Positions 1 through 8,792 of a stretch of DNA of 64,000 nt are shown in pieces. The position numbers were made by a program, and so were the translations under genes. This DNA is from Bacillota bacterium (GTDB lineage Bacteria; Bacillota; Clostridia; Acetivibrionales; DTU013): assembly GCA_023412665.1 (NCBI GenBank), contig JAEZCA010000043.1, positions 3,609 to 67,608 of the forward strand, in the 5' to 3' direction. The notes under the pieces were generated by a model that saw only the letters and a program-made list of their open reading frames with translations, did no database searches and had not been told where the DNA came from. Within the stretch, counting starts at the first letter, position 1, and the number at the start of each line of letters is the position of its first letter.

Positions 1-551
1 TTTGCAAGCCTGCCCGCAAGAGGAGCCAGTATATCTCTCACTTCATCCGGGTGGAAATAGAAGTATTTATCCTCCCTGTTGGGAGAGTCTACATGCAGAA
101 GATTGAAAACCACAGCATCACTGGATATGTCCATGAAGAGCTCCAGCGCATTTTTCAGAAACTCCCTGTTATTGCCCAGATTCAGGTTGAAAATGCCAGA
201 TGTATATACCACATCAAACGAATTGCTTCCGAAAATATTATTTTTAAAAATATCCATATACATAAAATTACCGGCAAGTTTTTTGCCTTTGGCGATAGCT
301 ATCATTTTCTCCAGTATGTCAATGCCCGTATAGTCGGCCTTTATACCCTTGCCGATCATATACTCCAGCAGGTTCCCGGTACCGCAGCCTACGTCCAGCA
401 GCTTTCTGCCCTCAAGGTCAACAGATGAAAGCAGCATGTCAAAACGCAGGTGCTGTGCTTCCTCGCTTTCCCATCCCAGTATGCCATACTCCGGCAGCTG
501 CTTTGACATGTTATTGTCATAGTAAGTCTTAATTATGTCCAGCTTTTTCAT
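1..551 (-). CDS. SAM-dependent class I methyltransferase, partial (runs off left edge)
   Basis: An open frame on the minus strand starts at ATG 551 and is still open at the window edge, so the C-terminus is missing. The first 183 residues are visible. Motif I of class I methyltransferases is clear (LLDVGCGTGNLLEYM, about residues 51-65), followed by an acidic residue after beta 2 (YTGIDILEKMI) and a motif-IV-like FDVVYTSGIFNLN. It should transfer a methyl group from S-adenosylmethionine to an unknown acceptor in the cytoplasm. The segment upstream of the ATG carries a purine-rich GGAGCGG. It is divergent from the LOG gene at 699. The substrate cannot be inferred. Confidence 0.8.
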   Translation of the reverse strand, partial: MKKLDIIKTYYDNNMSKQLPEYGILGWESEEAQHLRFDMLLSSVDLEGRKLLDVGCGTGNLLEYMIGKGIKADYTGIDILEKMIAIAKGKKLAGNFMYMDIFKNNIFGSNSFDVVYTSGIFNLNLGNNREFLKNALELFMDISSDAVVFNLLHVDSPNREDKYFYFHPDEVRDILAPLAGRLA

Positions 552-698
552 TACCACCGCTCCGATCCGGTTTTGATTACATCATAGAACAAACAACACC
601 CGCGGTCAAGGAAATACAAATCACATTTTTTATTACGCTGATGCTTTATGTGGTATCATTATAGAAAGCTTGCGTATGATAAAAAATCGGAGGTTAGT

Positions 699-1274
699 AT
701 GAACAAAGTAATATGTGTATATAGCTCATCAAGCAATTCAATTGACAATACCTATTTCGACCTGGCAGATAAGCTGGGCGAGGCTATAGCTTCTAAAAAC
801 GACATACTGCTCTTCGGAGGCGGCATGCGCGGCCTCATGGGCGCAACAGCCACAGCCGTGCACCGGTATAAGGGAAAGGTCATCGGTATCATCCCCGAGG
901 CCCTTAACCAAAAGGGCGTTGTTTATGAAACCTGTGACGAGCTGGTCGTCACAAAGGACATGCGGGAAAGGAAATCCATCATGGATGCCAGGTCCGATGC
1001 ATTCATAGCATTGCCCGGCGGCTTCGGCACCCTGGAGGAGCTGCTCGAGATCATAACACTCAAGCAGCTGAAGTACCACAATAAGCCCATAGTCATTCTC
1101 AATGCAAACGGTTTTTATGATGCCCTTCTTCATCTGTTCGATACAGTCATAGATCAGCGTTTTGCAAAACAGGAATCAGCTCTGTTGTACCATATATCGC
1201 CGGACGTAGCAGATGCGCTGGATTTCATCGATACCTACAAGCCAGTTGAATTCAAGGATAAATGGCTGACCTGA
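699..1274 (+). CDS. LOG-family protein (nucleoside 5'-monophosphate phosphoribohydrolase / TIGR00730)
   Basis: 191 residues, the usual length for the LOG ('lysine decarboxylase-like') family. Both family signatures are present: GGGMRGLMGA near residues 46-55 and LPGGFGTLEE near 105-114, which form the nucleotide and catalytic site. Characterised members hydrolyse cytokinin riboside or other nucleoside monophosphates to a free base and ribose 5-phosphate; many bacterial members are mis-annotated as lysine decarboxylase. The frame is open from 648, but ATG 699 is chosen because it follows CGGAGG at good spacing and matches the family N-terminus (MNKVICVYSSSS). It converges on the gene ending at 1276 with one base between the stops. 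The physiological substrate is unknown. Confidence 0.88.
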   Translation: MNKVICVYSSSSNSIDNTYFDLADKLGEAIASKNDILLFGGGMRGLMGATATAVHRYKGKVIGIIPEALNQKGVVYETCDELVVTKDMRERKSIMDARSDAFIALPGGFGTLEELLEIITLKQLKYHNKPIVILNANGFYDALLHLFDTVIDQRFAKQESALLYHISPDVADALDFIDTYKPVEFKDKWLT

Positions 1275-1275
1275 T

Positions 1276-2736
1276 TTACGCTCTGTAGTAACCTGCTTCT
1301 GTAGGCTCGTATCTTATACGGAACTGTGGGAGCTTGTTTATCTGTGTATAGTAATTGTCAGCCCAATCTTCGCCCTGGGCCGGATCGTTGACTCCGTCAG
1401 CAGGAGGCGCAAACAGCTTGAATATCAGCTCACATACACCCTTGACAGGATTTTCATAAAACGCCGGCATCAGGTCTATTTTCATGACTCCAGGTTTTTT
1501 ATAAAACCACTTCCCATTAAATTCAAACACTGCATTAAGCTTCTCTTCCTCAAAGGTCACCTCACAAAAAACAGGCGACTTCTCAAGCCTGACTGGCAGA
1601 GCAAGACCATCCGCATCTTCTGAGCCTCCCCATCTCAGCTTTGCCGGAAGCTCTGTCAATACTCCCATTTCCATAGATTGCAGAAAATACGGATCATGGA
1701 TTATCTCCTTGTATGCATCGAACAACGGCTGCTTTATCCCATTTGAGGAGCAGTTGGGATCTTCTATTTCAAGGCCCAGACGTCCCCTGTCCCTGAACTG
1801 ATAGCATGTGATGCCTGACATCCAGTGTGCCTTTTCATCTCTGATCAGATAATACAGCTCCTTCATCATACTTGCCTGATCATACGGTCCTGTCACATCT
1901 CCGTCGGCATTGAGCTCCGATATGACGAACGGTTTTTTCTCACCGCCATTTTGCAGGCTAAAACGGTCATATGCAAATTTACAATACTCTAATACGGTAC
2001 CGGCACTCAGCCGCTTGTGCGTGGCACCACCGCGCTCTGCCACAGTGAAAGGCCATCCCCAGTTCAACGCCATGTAGTAATCGCCGGACCATATATCCGT
2101 CGATCTGACCGCATCTTTGAACTCCTTCTCATATTTCATCTCGGAAGCTCCGTGTCCATTGTCCTCACCAATACATAATATTGTTTTGATATTTGGCGCT
2201 TCTTTTTTTATTATATTGTGAAAGCGTACAAAAAAATCCGCCACCTGCTGGTAGCTGTATCTCTTGTTGAAAGCAAACCAGCTGCCTGTCGCCTCGTGAT
2301 TTATACGCAGCATTAGTCTGCCGTATGGCTTGAGCTCCCTTGCAAGCTGTATCAGATGATCATCCGGCACACCACAGTCTATGGTCAGCGTCAGTGTCAC
2401 ATCCTGCCCGTGCCGCCGTACATCTCTCATGGATTTGAAGGGTTCGTCCTCAGTGCTTCCGCCTGGCCCGCCCATGTATGGAAAATAATCGTCGTAAGGG
2501 TAATCCCAGGCAAAGGAGACGCCTTCATTATTGCCCGCCAGGCTTGCCCTTACAGGCCATCCCTTATCCAGCGGATAATAGCAGTACATCAGGTTTATGC
2601 TCCTGTGAGGCCTTCCAAGCCTGTCCATTATGTAATCCTGGCAGACATATTCGCCCCGTTCGCTGCCGTCTCCAAGGTCCACTGCACAGCAAGCAGGCCC
2701 CATATGCAGTTTGTACGCCTTCATCGCATCACTCAT
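1276..2736 (-). CDS. glycoside hydrolase-like TIM-barrel protein (clan GH-A type)
   Basis: About 486 residues with no signal peptide, so probably cytoplasmic. Mid-protein RINHEATGSWFAF resembles the acid/base region of mannanase-like GH-A enzymes (compare HEMNGSWFWW of GH26), and a later FVISELNADG could carry the nucleophile glutamate; Trp-rich strands (GDYYMALNWGWPF) fit a sugar-binding barrel. The C-terminal part looks like a beta domain. Upstream ATGs exist (2781, 2763), but ATG 2736 has the best ribosome binding site (AAGGAAG, 9 nt away) and avoids translating a hairpin-rich repeat. Family and substrate are inferred from motif resemblance only. Confidence 0.55.
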   Translation of the reverse strand: MSDAMKAYKLHMGPACCAVDLGDGSERGEYVCQDYIMDRLGRPHRSINLMYCYYPLDKGWPVRASLAGNNEGVSFAWDYPYDDYFPYMGGPGGSTEDEPFKSMRDVRRHGQDVTLTLTIDCGVPDDHLIQLARELKPYGRLMLRINHEATGSWFAFNKRYSYQQVADFFVRFHNIIKKEAPNIKTILCIGEDNGHGASEMKYEKEFKDAVRSTDIWSGDYYMALNWGWPFTVAERGGATHKRLSAGTVLEYCKFAYDRFSLQNGGEKKPFVISELNADGDVTGPYDQASMMKELYYLIRDEKAHWMSGITCYQFRDRGRLGLEIEDPNCSSNGIKQPLFDAYKEIIHDPYFLQSMEMGVLTELPAKLRWGGSEDADGLALPVRLEKSPVFCEVTFEEEKLNAVFEFNGKWFYKKPGVMKIDLMPAFYENPVKGVCELIFKLFAPPADGVNDPAQGEDWADNYYTQINKLPQFRIRYEPTEAGYYRA

Positions 2737-2763
2737 CGTTCGTATCTTCCTTTCAATTTCCAT

Positions 2764-2849
2764 TGGGGGGCAAGCCCCCATACCCCCTCGCTGCGGGCGA
2801 AATGAATTCGCCCTGCGCTACACTCCGTGCGCCACGCCTAAACGTGGCG
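2764..2849. repeat. cluster of three short GC-rich hairpins
   Basis: Three perfect inverted repeats follow each other: GGGGGC-aa-GCCCCC (2766-2779), GGGCGAA-5 nt-TTCGCCC (2795-2813) and CGCCACG-6 nt-CGTGGCG (2830-2849). The patch is much more GC-rich than the flanking intergenic DNA. It lies just upstream of the glycoside-hydrolase-like gene. None has a T-tract, so these are not ordinary terminators. A REP/MITE-like dispersed element is the best guess. Confidence 0.6.
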
Positions 2850-2974
2850 TTTGAACAACGACCCATCCGGGAGCCCATATAATTAGAGCTTCTATTCCAG
2901 TCTTATGACTCAACAACATATTAGCAAGAATGCAAAAAAACAGCAAGAAAAATGTATGATAATACTGTGCATAT

Positions 2975-3010
2975 AAAAACAATGCACCCTGGCCGTTGCA
3001 TCAGGGTGCA
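2975..3010 (-). terminator. Rho-independent terminator of the SPFH gene
   Basis: A perfect 9-bp stem (TGCACCCTG / CAGGGTGCA, 2983-2991 with 3002-3010) is followed on the minus strand by TTGTTTTT. It lies about 50 bp past the stop of the SPFH gene at 3063. Confidence 0.85.
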
Positions 3011-3062
3011 TTATTCAATAACTCGCTATTCGGTATGATTTTGATCATTAAAATGCTTCAGC

Positions 3063-4073
3063 TTAGTTTGTTGAACCGGCTGCCGGATTGCTGCCGCTGC
3101 CTGCCGTATTACCTGACGGCTTGGATGCGGAGCCGGAAATATTGCCAGCTCCGGCTGCAGGCATCTGTATCAGCGGTATGGAATCTCCTCCGGCAACAAC
3201 ACTCGGGTATTGTCCGTCCCATCTGTCAATTGCTCTTTCCTGGTTCTGCAGCTCCTTGTACTTGAGCAGCTCTGGGGTAATGCTCTGCGTGACCTTTTTG
3301 TTGAATTCTTCTACGCCTTCTCCCTCAAGGATCTTTGCCTGCTTCTCTGCCTCCGCCTCAAGTATCTTGGCCTGTTTGTCGGCTTCCGCCTTCTTTACCT
3401 GCTGCTGTGCTTCGAGCGCCTGCTTCTCCAGCGTGTATTGCTGGGTCTCCACCTGTTTCTCCGCTATCTGCTTCTGCTCGATAGCTTCTTTGTACTCAGG
3501 CCTGAAGTCAATGTTAACAAGCGAAACATTCTCAAGGATAATATCATTTGCCAGCAGCTGAGCTGCAACATCAGTATTTACATCGTTGGTGATTTTCTCA
3601 CGATTGTTGAGTATCTCTGCAACGTTGTACTTGCCCGTATGCGTCTTGATCGCATTGAGTGTGAGCGGAATAACCTTTTTATCTGCATAGTCCAGGCCTA
3701 TAGTCTGGAATATTCGGGGCGCCTGTTCAGGTGATATGTGATATGTCACCACAGCAAGGATATATACATCCTGAAGGTCCTTGCTGGCTGCGGTTATCGG
3801 ACTGTCCGCATTCGTCCATTCCACCTTCTGGGTCCTGGCTTCCATGGTCCTGACATTCTGTATAAACGGAAGCTTGAAATATACACCTTCTCTTCTAACT
3901 GTCTGAGAAACAGAACCCATGGTTACCGTGATTCCGACGTATCCCGCGGGCACTGATCCAATGGTCGACGTAACAATAATTATTGCTGCCAGTATTATTG
4001 CTCCCCATTTCAATATTCTGGCAATGGGTTTCACATTCGGGGTCGGATTTTTATTGATATTGATGACATCCAC
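3063..4073 (-). CDS. SPFH/Band 7 (prohibitin-family) membrane protein
   Basis: 336 residues. One N-terminal membrane segment (about 22-42, IARILKWGAIILAAIIIVTS) is followed by the Band 7 core (GYVGITVTMGSV to about 200), an Ala/Glu/Lys/Gln-rich coiled coil (about 200-265, including a repeated EAEKQAKILE unit), and a Ser/Gly/Pro-rich tail. This is the architecture of prohibitin-like scaffolds that oligomerise on the inner membrane face and organise microdomains or proteases. The start is GTG at 4073, with a strong GGAGGT 9 nt upstream. It appears monocistronic, with its own terminator. Partners cannot be inferred. Confidence 0.88.
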   Translation of the reverse strand: MDVININKNPTPNVKPIARILKWGAIILAAIIIVTSTIGSVPAGYVGITVTMGSVSQTVRREGVYFKLPFIQNVRTMEARTQKVEWTNADSPITAASKDLQDVYILAVVTYHISPEQAPRIFQTIGLDYADKKVIPLTLNAIKTHTGKYNVAEILNNREKITNDVNTDVAAQLLANDIILENVSLVNIDFRPEYKEAIEQKQIAEKQVETQQYTLEKQALEAQQQVKKAEADKQAKILEAEAEKQAKILEGEGVEEFNKKVTQSITPELLKYKELQNQERAIDRWDGQYPSVVAGGDSIPLIQMPAAGAGNISGSASKPSGNTAGSGSNPAAGSTN

Positions 4074-4212
4074 AACAATAGTACCTCCAAATCACATTTT
4101 GATTAATTTTTCTAATCATATTACGGATAAAGGAAGCAAAAAGTTTATTCATTTTATGTCAAATTTGAGCCACGAATGCAAACATAGTATGGCAATTATA
4201 TCTTTTAAGTCT

Positions 4213-4746
4213 TCACCCTCTTCCGGTAAGTGTTTCGGGCTCTCCGTACTCCACACCGAATGTCTCGGCTGTCACCTTTTTCATCCGCTGTTCTTCACGA
4301 GGCCTGTCATTATAGTCACGCTTGACGCTGACGATCCTGTCGGCCTCCTCCATACCCTCGATCACTTTCCCGAAGGCAGCATACTGGCCGTCAAGATGAG
4401 GCGCCCGCTCTACCATTATAAAGAATTGAGACCCTGCGGAATCCGGTCTTGCGGACCTGGCCATGGAGAGGACACCTCTGTCATGCTTCAGCTGGTTGCC
4501 AAAGCCGTTGCCCGAAAACTCTCCCTTTATTGAATAGCCGGGCCCGCCCATTCCGGTGCCCTCAGGATCCCCGCCCTGTATCATGAAGCCCGGTATGACT
4601 CTGTGAAATATTACTCCGTCATAAAAACCTTTTTTGACCAGTGATAAAAAATTCCTGACCGTATTGGGCGCAATATCAGGATATAGCTCTGCTTTAATAA
4701 TGCCTCCGTTTTCCATCTCGATCGTTACCTGCGGATTGTTTCCCAT
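4213..4746 (-). CDS. cyclophilin-type peptidyl-prolyl cis-trans isomerase
   Basis: 177 residues, a single cyclophilin domain and no signal peptide, hence cytoplasmic. Active-site signatures are present: FHRVIPGFMIQGGDPEGTGMGGPGY (in part), the catalytic Arg in FHR, a QFF-like QFFIM, and the W-equivalent position occupied in APHLDGQYAAFGKV. It catalyses cis-trans isomerisation of X-Pro bonds during folding. The start ATG follows GAGGAG. A putative promoter (21-bp element, separate entry) lies 43 bp upstream. PpiB-like, but the symbol is not assigned because several paralogues are usual. Confidence 0.93.
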   Translation of the reverse strand: MGNNPQVTIEMENGGIIKAELYPDIAPNTVRNFLSLVKKGFYDGVIFHRVIPGFMIQGGDPEGTGMGGPGYSIKGEFSGNGFGNQLKHDRGVLSMARSARPDSAGSQFFIMVERAPHLDGQYAAFGKVIEGMEEADRIVSVKRDYNDRPREEQRMKKVTAETFGVEYGEPETLTGRG

Positions 4747-4788
4747 CTTTTATCTCCTCTGCAAAAATTAATATTTTATTTGGTTTAT

Positions 4789-4809
4789 ATTATAACACTT
4801 CGGTTCAAA
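4789..4809 (-). promoter_or_regulatory. promoter-proximal 21-bp motif, copy 1
   Basis: On the minus strand this reads TTTGAACCGAAGTG followed by a perfect TATAAT -10 box, placed 43 bp before the cyclophilin ATG. The same 21 bp recur without mismatch at 49146-49166 upstream of another minus-strand gene. There is no good -35 at 17 bp, so the conserved upstream half may be an activator site or an alternative recognition element. Confidence 0.5.
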
Positions 4810-4848
4810 AAAAAATTCGTTTAGGGCGATTATTTGCCCACGACCTGC

Positions 4849-5862
4849 TTACCTGTTTGTTATTTTTGTCACATTTTTAATAATTATGGACAGCGTCCCG
4901 TCGGGATTGTTTATGAACTCGATTCTGTCGCTATTGTCCGTATATTCGAGAGGAAAATCTATCTCTATTCCTGTATCAGTTTTTATTTTGTGCGTGCGGA
5001 ACTTTTTCTCTATGATCTTATCAGGAATTGGGATTTCCTTCTCGACAATTCCCGCCTTGGTGATTTCCTCCACATATTCCCGCCTTACATCAAGATTTTT
5101 ATCGAATACCTTATCTGCTATATGGTCGATCTGTATCACTGCTGTTTCCTCGAAGCTCTCCGAAACGGCTTTCTTAAGCTTGACAGCTTTTTCAAAATCC
5201 TCGTCAAAATATTTTTTGTTCATATTTTTTGTGACCTTGTCGATGATCTTCAGCTTCGCGTTGTCGGAGAGCTCACAGCTGCATCGAAGCAGCCGGCCGG
5301 ACAGATAAAACTCCTTTTCACCATTTATTTCATACTGCTTCTCTATGATTTTTATCTTCAGCTCCCCCAGATTTATCAGTACGCACTCGTCAAGCTTCTG
5401 CCCTTCCTGGGGCAGCAGCGACTGATGCCTGATGATGGTGTTGATGCAGCCTTCCTCGGAATTGTTGACCCAATGGGTGAAGCCCGCTTTGTAATTGAGC
5501 TTCAAAAGGCCCAGCCAAGCAGCGCCATCTATTTCTGCAATGCAGCAGACAAGGTCGGCAGACGGTATATCCGGATTTTGTTGCATGAAGGAAAAAAACT
5601 TATCTGCAATATCTGCTGTTATTGGTAAAAAATCATCTTCATTATCCTTGAGCATATTACACAGGTATCTGATATTATTATCTTCGGATGTAAAAACCGC
5701 ACGTTTGGTATTTGGATCATCAAGAACCCTGCCAATATGTCTGGTAAGATAATTTTCCATATCTCCGGTAATTTCAAGCTCCCCTTTTGAAATTGCAGGT
5801 ATTCCTGAATTAAGATCCAGTACATGCAATACAGCCCTTTTTATCGAAACAGAATGATCCAT
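4849..5862 (-). CDS. nucleoid-associated protein, NdpA/YejK family (37 kDa)
   Basis: About 337 residues. The N-terminus (IKRAVLHVLDLNSGIPAIS) and the DPNTKRAVF and later IDIADK-like segments fit the NA37/NdpA family, which in E. coli is nucleoid-associated and of unclear mechanism. Clostridial members start right at the beta strand 'IxKAxLHxLD'. A GTG at 5895 is possible, but ATG 5862 agrees with family length and has GGGGGAAC upstream. No membrane segments. It stands alone between the cyclophilin and L25 genes. Confidence 0.75.
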   Translation of the reverse strand: MDHSVSIKRAVLHVLDLNSGIPAISKGELEITGDMENYLTRHIGRVLDDPNTKRAVFTSEDNNIRYLCNMLKDNEDDFLPITADIADKFFSFMQQNPDIPSADLVCCIAEIDGAAWLGLLKLNYKAGFTHWVNNSEEGCINTIIRHQSLLPQEGQKLDECVLINLGELKIKIIEKQYEINGEKEFYLSGRLLRCSCELSDNAKLKIIDKVTKNMNKKYFDEDFEKAVKLKKAVSESFEETAVIQIDHIADKVFDKNLDVRREYVEEITKAGIVEKEIPIPDKIIEKKFRTHKIKTDTGIEIDFPLEYTDNSDRIEFINNPDGTLSIIIKNVTKITNR

Positions 5863-6061
5863 TTTGCCCAGTTCCCCCAATATAGTTGTTTTCACTGACC
5901 TGCCGTCCAGGTCGCATCCATATAGTTTACCATGCCCGGCTGTCGTTTAACAACTCCTATATCTACTCCTGTCTGAGCGGAGCCCCAAACATGTTTTAAA
6001 AATAAATATTTGTCAATAATAACCTTACAAATAAATAATGCAATTTGTTTGGAGGGTAATC

Positions 6062-6637
6062 ATGAGCAATGCAAAATTAAAGCTTGAAAAAAGAAACGAG
6101 GTCGGCGGAGGAAGGGCCAGGCGACTGCTGGAGCATGGCCTTGTGCCGGCTGTAGTTTACGGCAGCGGTTATGGATCAACGGCAGCTCAGGTAAAAAAAT
6201 CAGAAATCAATAAGTTCTTAAGGAGCAATGGACGAAATACATTGTTCAATACGGAATTTGCCGAAGAGCAGGATCTGACCATGATCATAAAAAATATCCA
6301 ATACGACCCTGTCAACAGGGAAATCATACATCTGGATTTCCAGAAGGTCGATCCCCGGGATACAGTACAGGTACAGGTGCCCGTCAGGATAACAGGCGGG
6401 GAGAAAAATGTAAAAGCGGGCAGTTCCGTGATACACCAGCTTAATACAATAACGGTGGAATGCCCTGCCTCGAGAATTCCCCAGTTCGCTGATGCCGACA
6501 TATCCTGCCTGAATCCGGGACAGAGCTTCACTGCCGCCAATTTCAGCTTTCAGCCCGGCATTCGGGTATTGACCGACCCGGGCAAGGTAGTCCTCACCAT
6601 CAAAGGCCACAAATCAGAGCCTGGCACTGAAGAATAA
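6062..6637 (+). CDS. rplY: 50S ribosomal protein L25/general stress protein Ctc
   Basis: 191 residues: an N-terminal L25 5S-rRNA-binding domain (LKLEKRNEVGGGRARRLLEHG, VPAVVYG) and the longer C-terminal TL5/Ctc beta domain (DFQKVDPRDTVQVQVPV, GGEKNVKAG). This two-domain length is that of Ctc/TL5, roughly double E. coli L25. The start is ATG 6062 with GGAGGG 6 nt upstream; the frame is open further upstream but without a ribosome binding site. The gene is followed by a terminator hairpin. In Bacillus ctc is a general-stress gene; no SigB box can be asserted here. Confidence 0.93.
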   Translation: MSNAKLKLEKRNEVGGGRARRLLEHGLVPAVVYGSGYGSTAAQVKKSEINKFLRSNGRNTLFNTEFAEEQDLTMIIKNIQYDPVNREIIHLDFQKVDPRDTVQVQVPVRITGGEKNVKAGSSVIHQLNTITVECPASRIPQFADADISCLNPGQSFTAANFSFQPGIRVLTDPGKVVLTIKGHKSEPGTEE

Positions 6638-6643
6638 TTCCGT

Positions 6644-6694
6644 GGGGACGGGTATTTCAAAAAGGTATTTCAAAAACCTCGTCCCCTTTATTTA
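6644..6694 (+). terminator. terminator after rplY/ctc, with tandem repeat in the loop
   Basis: Stem GGGGACG (6644-6650) pairs with CGTCCCC (6680-6686), followed by TTTATTT. The loop consists of two perfect copies of the 13-mer GGTATTTCAAAAA (6651-6663, 6664-6676). Confidence 0.7.
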
Positions 6695-6708
6695 AATTAA
6701 AATATACA

Positions 6709-6737
6709 TTGACCTCCTACTCCCAGAGTGGTAGAAT
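6709..6737 (+). promoter_or_regulatory. sigma-A-type promoter of the serine hydrolase gene
   Basis: TTGACC (6709-6714), a 17-bp spacer and TAGAAT (6732-6737) lie 43 bp upstream of the chosen ATG at 6780. Confidence 0.7.
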
Positions 6738-6779
6738 GTAGCAAATTTTATCACGATAGAATGACAAGGGGGTATGGTC

Positions 6780-7919
6780 ATGAAAAAAGAGACAGTCATT
6801 CCCGTCAACCAGTCGCAAGCCGCCCAAGACCCGCAGGCGGAAGGATTATTCCATTTATCTCAGCTGGACATTCTGGACAATCACATCACAAAACTGATAA
6901 ATAATAAGAAAGTTCAGGCCGGAGCTTATATCATTTCAAGGAACGACCGTATAATAGCCCATAAGGCGATTGGCTTCCTGCGTTATGATGAAAGCAGACC
7001 TTTTCTAACAGACACGGTGAGGAGAGTTGCATCTGTCACCAAAATATGTGTCGCAGTCTCCATACTGCAGCTTGTCGAGCAAGGAAAAATACGACTGGAC
7101 CAGCAGGTCTCAGAAATAATCGATGAATTCAACAACCCCATGTTCCAGAGAATAAATATCTTTCACCTTCTTACGCATACTTCGGGAATCAGGCCGGACC
7201 CTGGTGTGTTTTTCGAGCCCTATCCCGTGGATTGGATCCCTCACAGAGAGGATTGGATAAAATGTGTGCTCTCTGATTTCCTGGCAGTGGAGCCGGGTAA
7301 GGAGTGGCGTTATTCCTCCGCCGGCTTTACTATACTTGGTGAAATAGTTTCAAGAGTATCGGGCACCCGTTTTGAAAGGTATGTACTGGAAAATATCACA
7401 AAACCGCTGGGTATGACAGATTCCTTTTTCGATATACCCGATGGGTATTTGGACAGGATCTGCATGACCAGCAAGCGTGAATCGAAATGGTATTCCAATC
7501 AGCGGGAGTATCCCGACTGGGCACCGCCAAGAGGGGGAGGAGGACTGTTCTCTACACTTTCCGATCTCAATAAACTGGGACAGATGCTTGTCAACAAGGG
7601 TACCTATGGAAAAGCCCGGATACTTTCCAGAAAGACCGTTGAAGCAATGACCAGAAACCAGACAAGCGGCGTAAAAACTTACTGTTGGGGTGCTGGCGGC
7701 ACTGAAATGGAATTTGGTCTTGGAATGAATGTATACTCTAACAACACGTTCCTTTCACCCGGCTCCTTCTCTCATGAAGGCGCAGGACTGTGCGGACTGT
7801 ATATGGATCCTGTTGAAAATGTAGTGCTGGCATACATGTGCCCTCTTTGCGAAGGTATAGAATGGGATGCACAGGCTGTTATAAACCTGAGGAATATAGT
7901 TTGGGCAGGGATAAAATAA
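6780..7919 (+). CDS. beta-lactamase-family serine hydrolase (class C / esterase type)
   Basis: About 379 residues. The SxxK nucleophile motif is S85-V-T-K88 (RVASVTK), and the Tyr motif is Y178-S-S in WRYSSAGF. LLTHTSGI is the usual strand of the family. These features define the S12/class C beta-lactamase-like group, which includes esterases, D-aminopeptidases and PBP4*-like proteins. No signal peptide is visible, which argues for a cytoplasmic esterase or peptidase rather than an antibiotic-destroying enzyme. ATG 6780 is preferred over ATG 6774 because the GGGGG motif is then 7 nt away. A promoter lies upstream. It is followed after 33 bp by the ABC exporter genes, possibly co-transcribed. 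Confidence 0.85.
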   Translation: MKKETVIPVNQSQAAQDPQAEGLFHLSQLDILDNHITKLINNKKVQAGAYIISRNDRIIAHKAIGFLRYDESRPFLTDTVRRVASVTKICVAVSILQLVEQGKIRLDQQVSEIIDEFNNPMFQRINIFHLLTHTSGIRPDPGVFFEPYPVDWIPHREDWIKCVLSDFLAVEPGKEWRYSSAGFTILGEIVSRVSGTRFERYVLENITKPLGMTDSFFDIPDGYLDRICMTSKRESKWYSNQREYPDWAPPRGGGGLFSTLSDLNKLGQMLVNKGTYGKARILSRKTVEAMTRNQTSGVKTYCWGAGGTEMEFGLGMNVYSNNTFLSPGSFSHEGAGLCGLYMDPVENVVLAYMCPLCEGIEWDAQAVINLRNIVWAGIK

Positions 7920-7952
7920 ACTCACATTTTTACTAAAAAGGCTTAGTTGACT

Positions 7953-8792
7953 ATGAACAAAACAACCTTGATTGCAAATAACCTTGTCAAGCCGTTCAAT
8001 ATACTCAAGGCCGTCGCATTCGTGACCTATAAGGAATGGGCGGCCTACCGCACCCATTCCATGGTTTCGATATTTGTCGGGCCTGTGTACTTCCTTGTGC
8101 AGTATTTCATATGGAATGCGGTCTATGCTGCCAGAGGAAGCATTAACGGATTGACCCTCGATCAGATGCTGACATACTTCGGTATGGCTGCTTTGATAAA
8201 TTACCTGATAATGGACTTTGCGGACTGGAACCTGCAAATGCTGATACATACAGGCAAATATCTTACATACATGCTCAGGCCCATGTCTCATATATTTTTC
8301 GCCTTCTCACAAAAGGCAGGTCACAGGATATTGGGACTGACCTTCGAATTCATCCCCGTGTTTCTCATATTTGCCTTTGTGTACAGGATCCCGCTGATGC
8401 CTGCCAATATAGGCTATGCCGTTATTTCCATACTTCTGGGCTTCCTGATGATGTTTCTGGTGAATTATTGTGTGGGCATCACTGCTTTCTGGCTTACAAG
8501 GACCTCCGGTATCAGGCGGATGTTTCTGCTGCTGCGTGATATCTGCTCGGGAGTTTTCCTGCCGTTGTCCTTTTTCCCTGATATAATGCAGAAGGTAATG
8601 TTTGTGCTGCCCTTTCAGTTTATAGGCTATGTGCCTGTGAGGGTATGCATAGGCTCATACGAGCTGGGCGGCGTTGCCCTCGGCATCCCCCAGATAGTCG
8701 GTATACAAGCGCTGGCAGTTATAATCATGTTCCTTTTCACATTGATGTTTTCCAGATTGGGAGTAAAAAGATTCACGGGGGTGGGAGCATGA
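7953..8792 (+). CDS. ABC-2 family transporter permease (subunit 1)
   Basis: About 279 residues with six hydrophobic segments, spaced as in the ABC2_membrane_6 (DUF990) permeases; the conserved N-terminal AFVTYKEWAAYRTH and later Arg-Pro (YMLRPMSH) are typical. Such permeases work as pairs with one ATPase to export lipids, drugs or other amphiphiles. The next permease overlaps this gene by 4 bp (ATGA) and the ATPase follows 3 bp later. A TTG at 7947 is an alternative start. Confidence 0.88.
   Translation: MNKTTLIANNLVKPFNILKAVAFVTYKEWAAYRTHSMVSIFVGPVYFLVQYFIWNAVYAARGSINGLTLDQMLTYFGMAALINYLIMDFADWNLQMLIHTGKYLTYMLRPMSHIFFAFSQKAGHRILGLTFEFIPVFLIFAFVYRIPLMPANIGYAVISILLGFLMMFLVNYCVGITAFWLTRTSGIRRMFLLLRDICSGVFLPLSFFPDIMQKVMFVLPFQFIGYVPVRVCIGSYELGGVALGIPQIVGIQALAVIIMFLFTLMFSRLGVKRFTGVGA

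Noticed and set aside
4789..4809. Reading the 21-bp motif as a LexA/SOS box (GAAC...GTT)
   Set aside because: The half-site spacing does not fit the GAAC-N4-GTT consensus, and neither downstream gene is a typical SOS gene.
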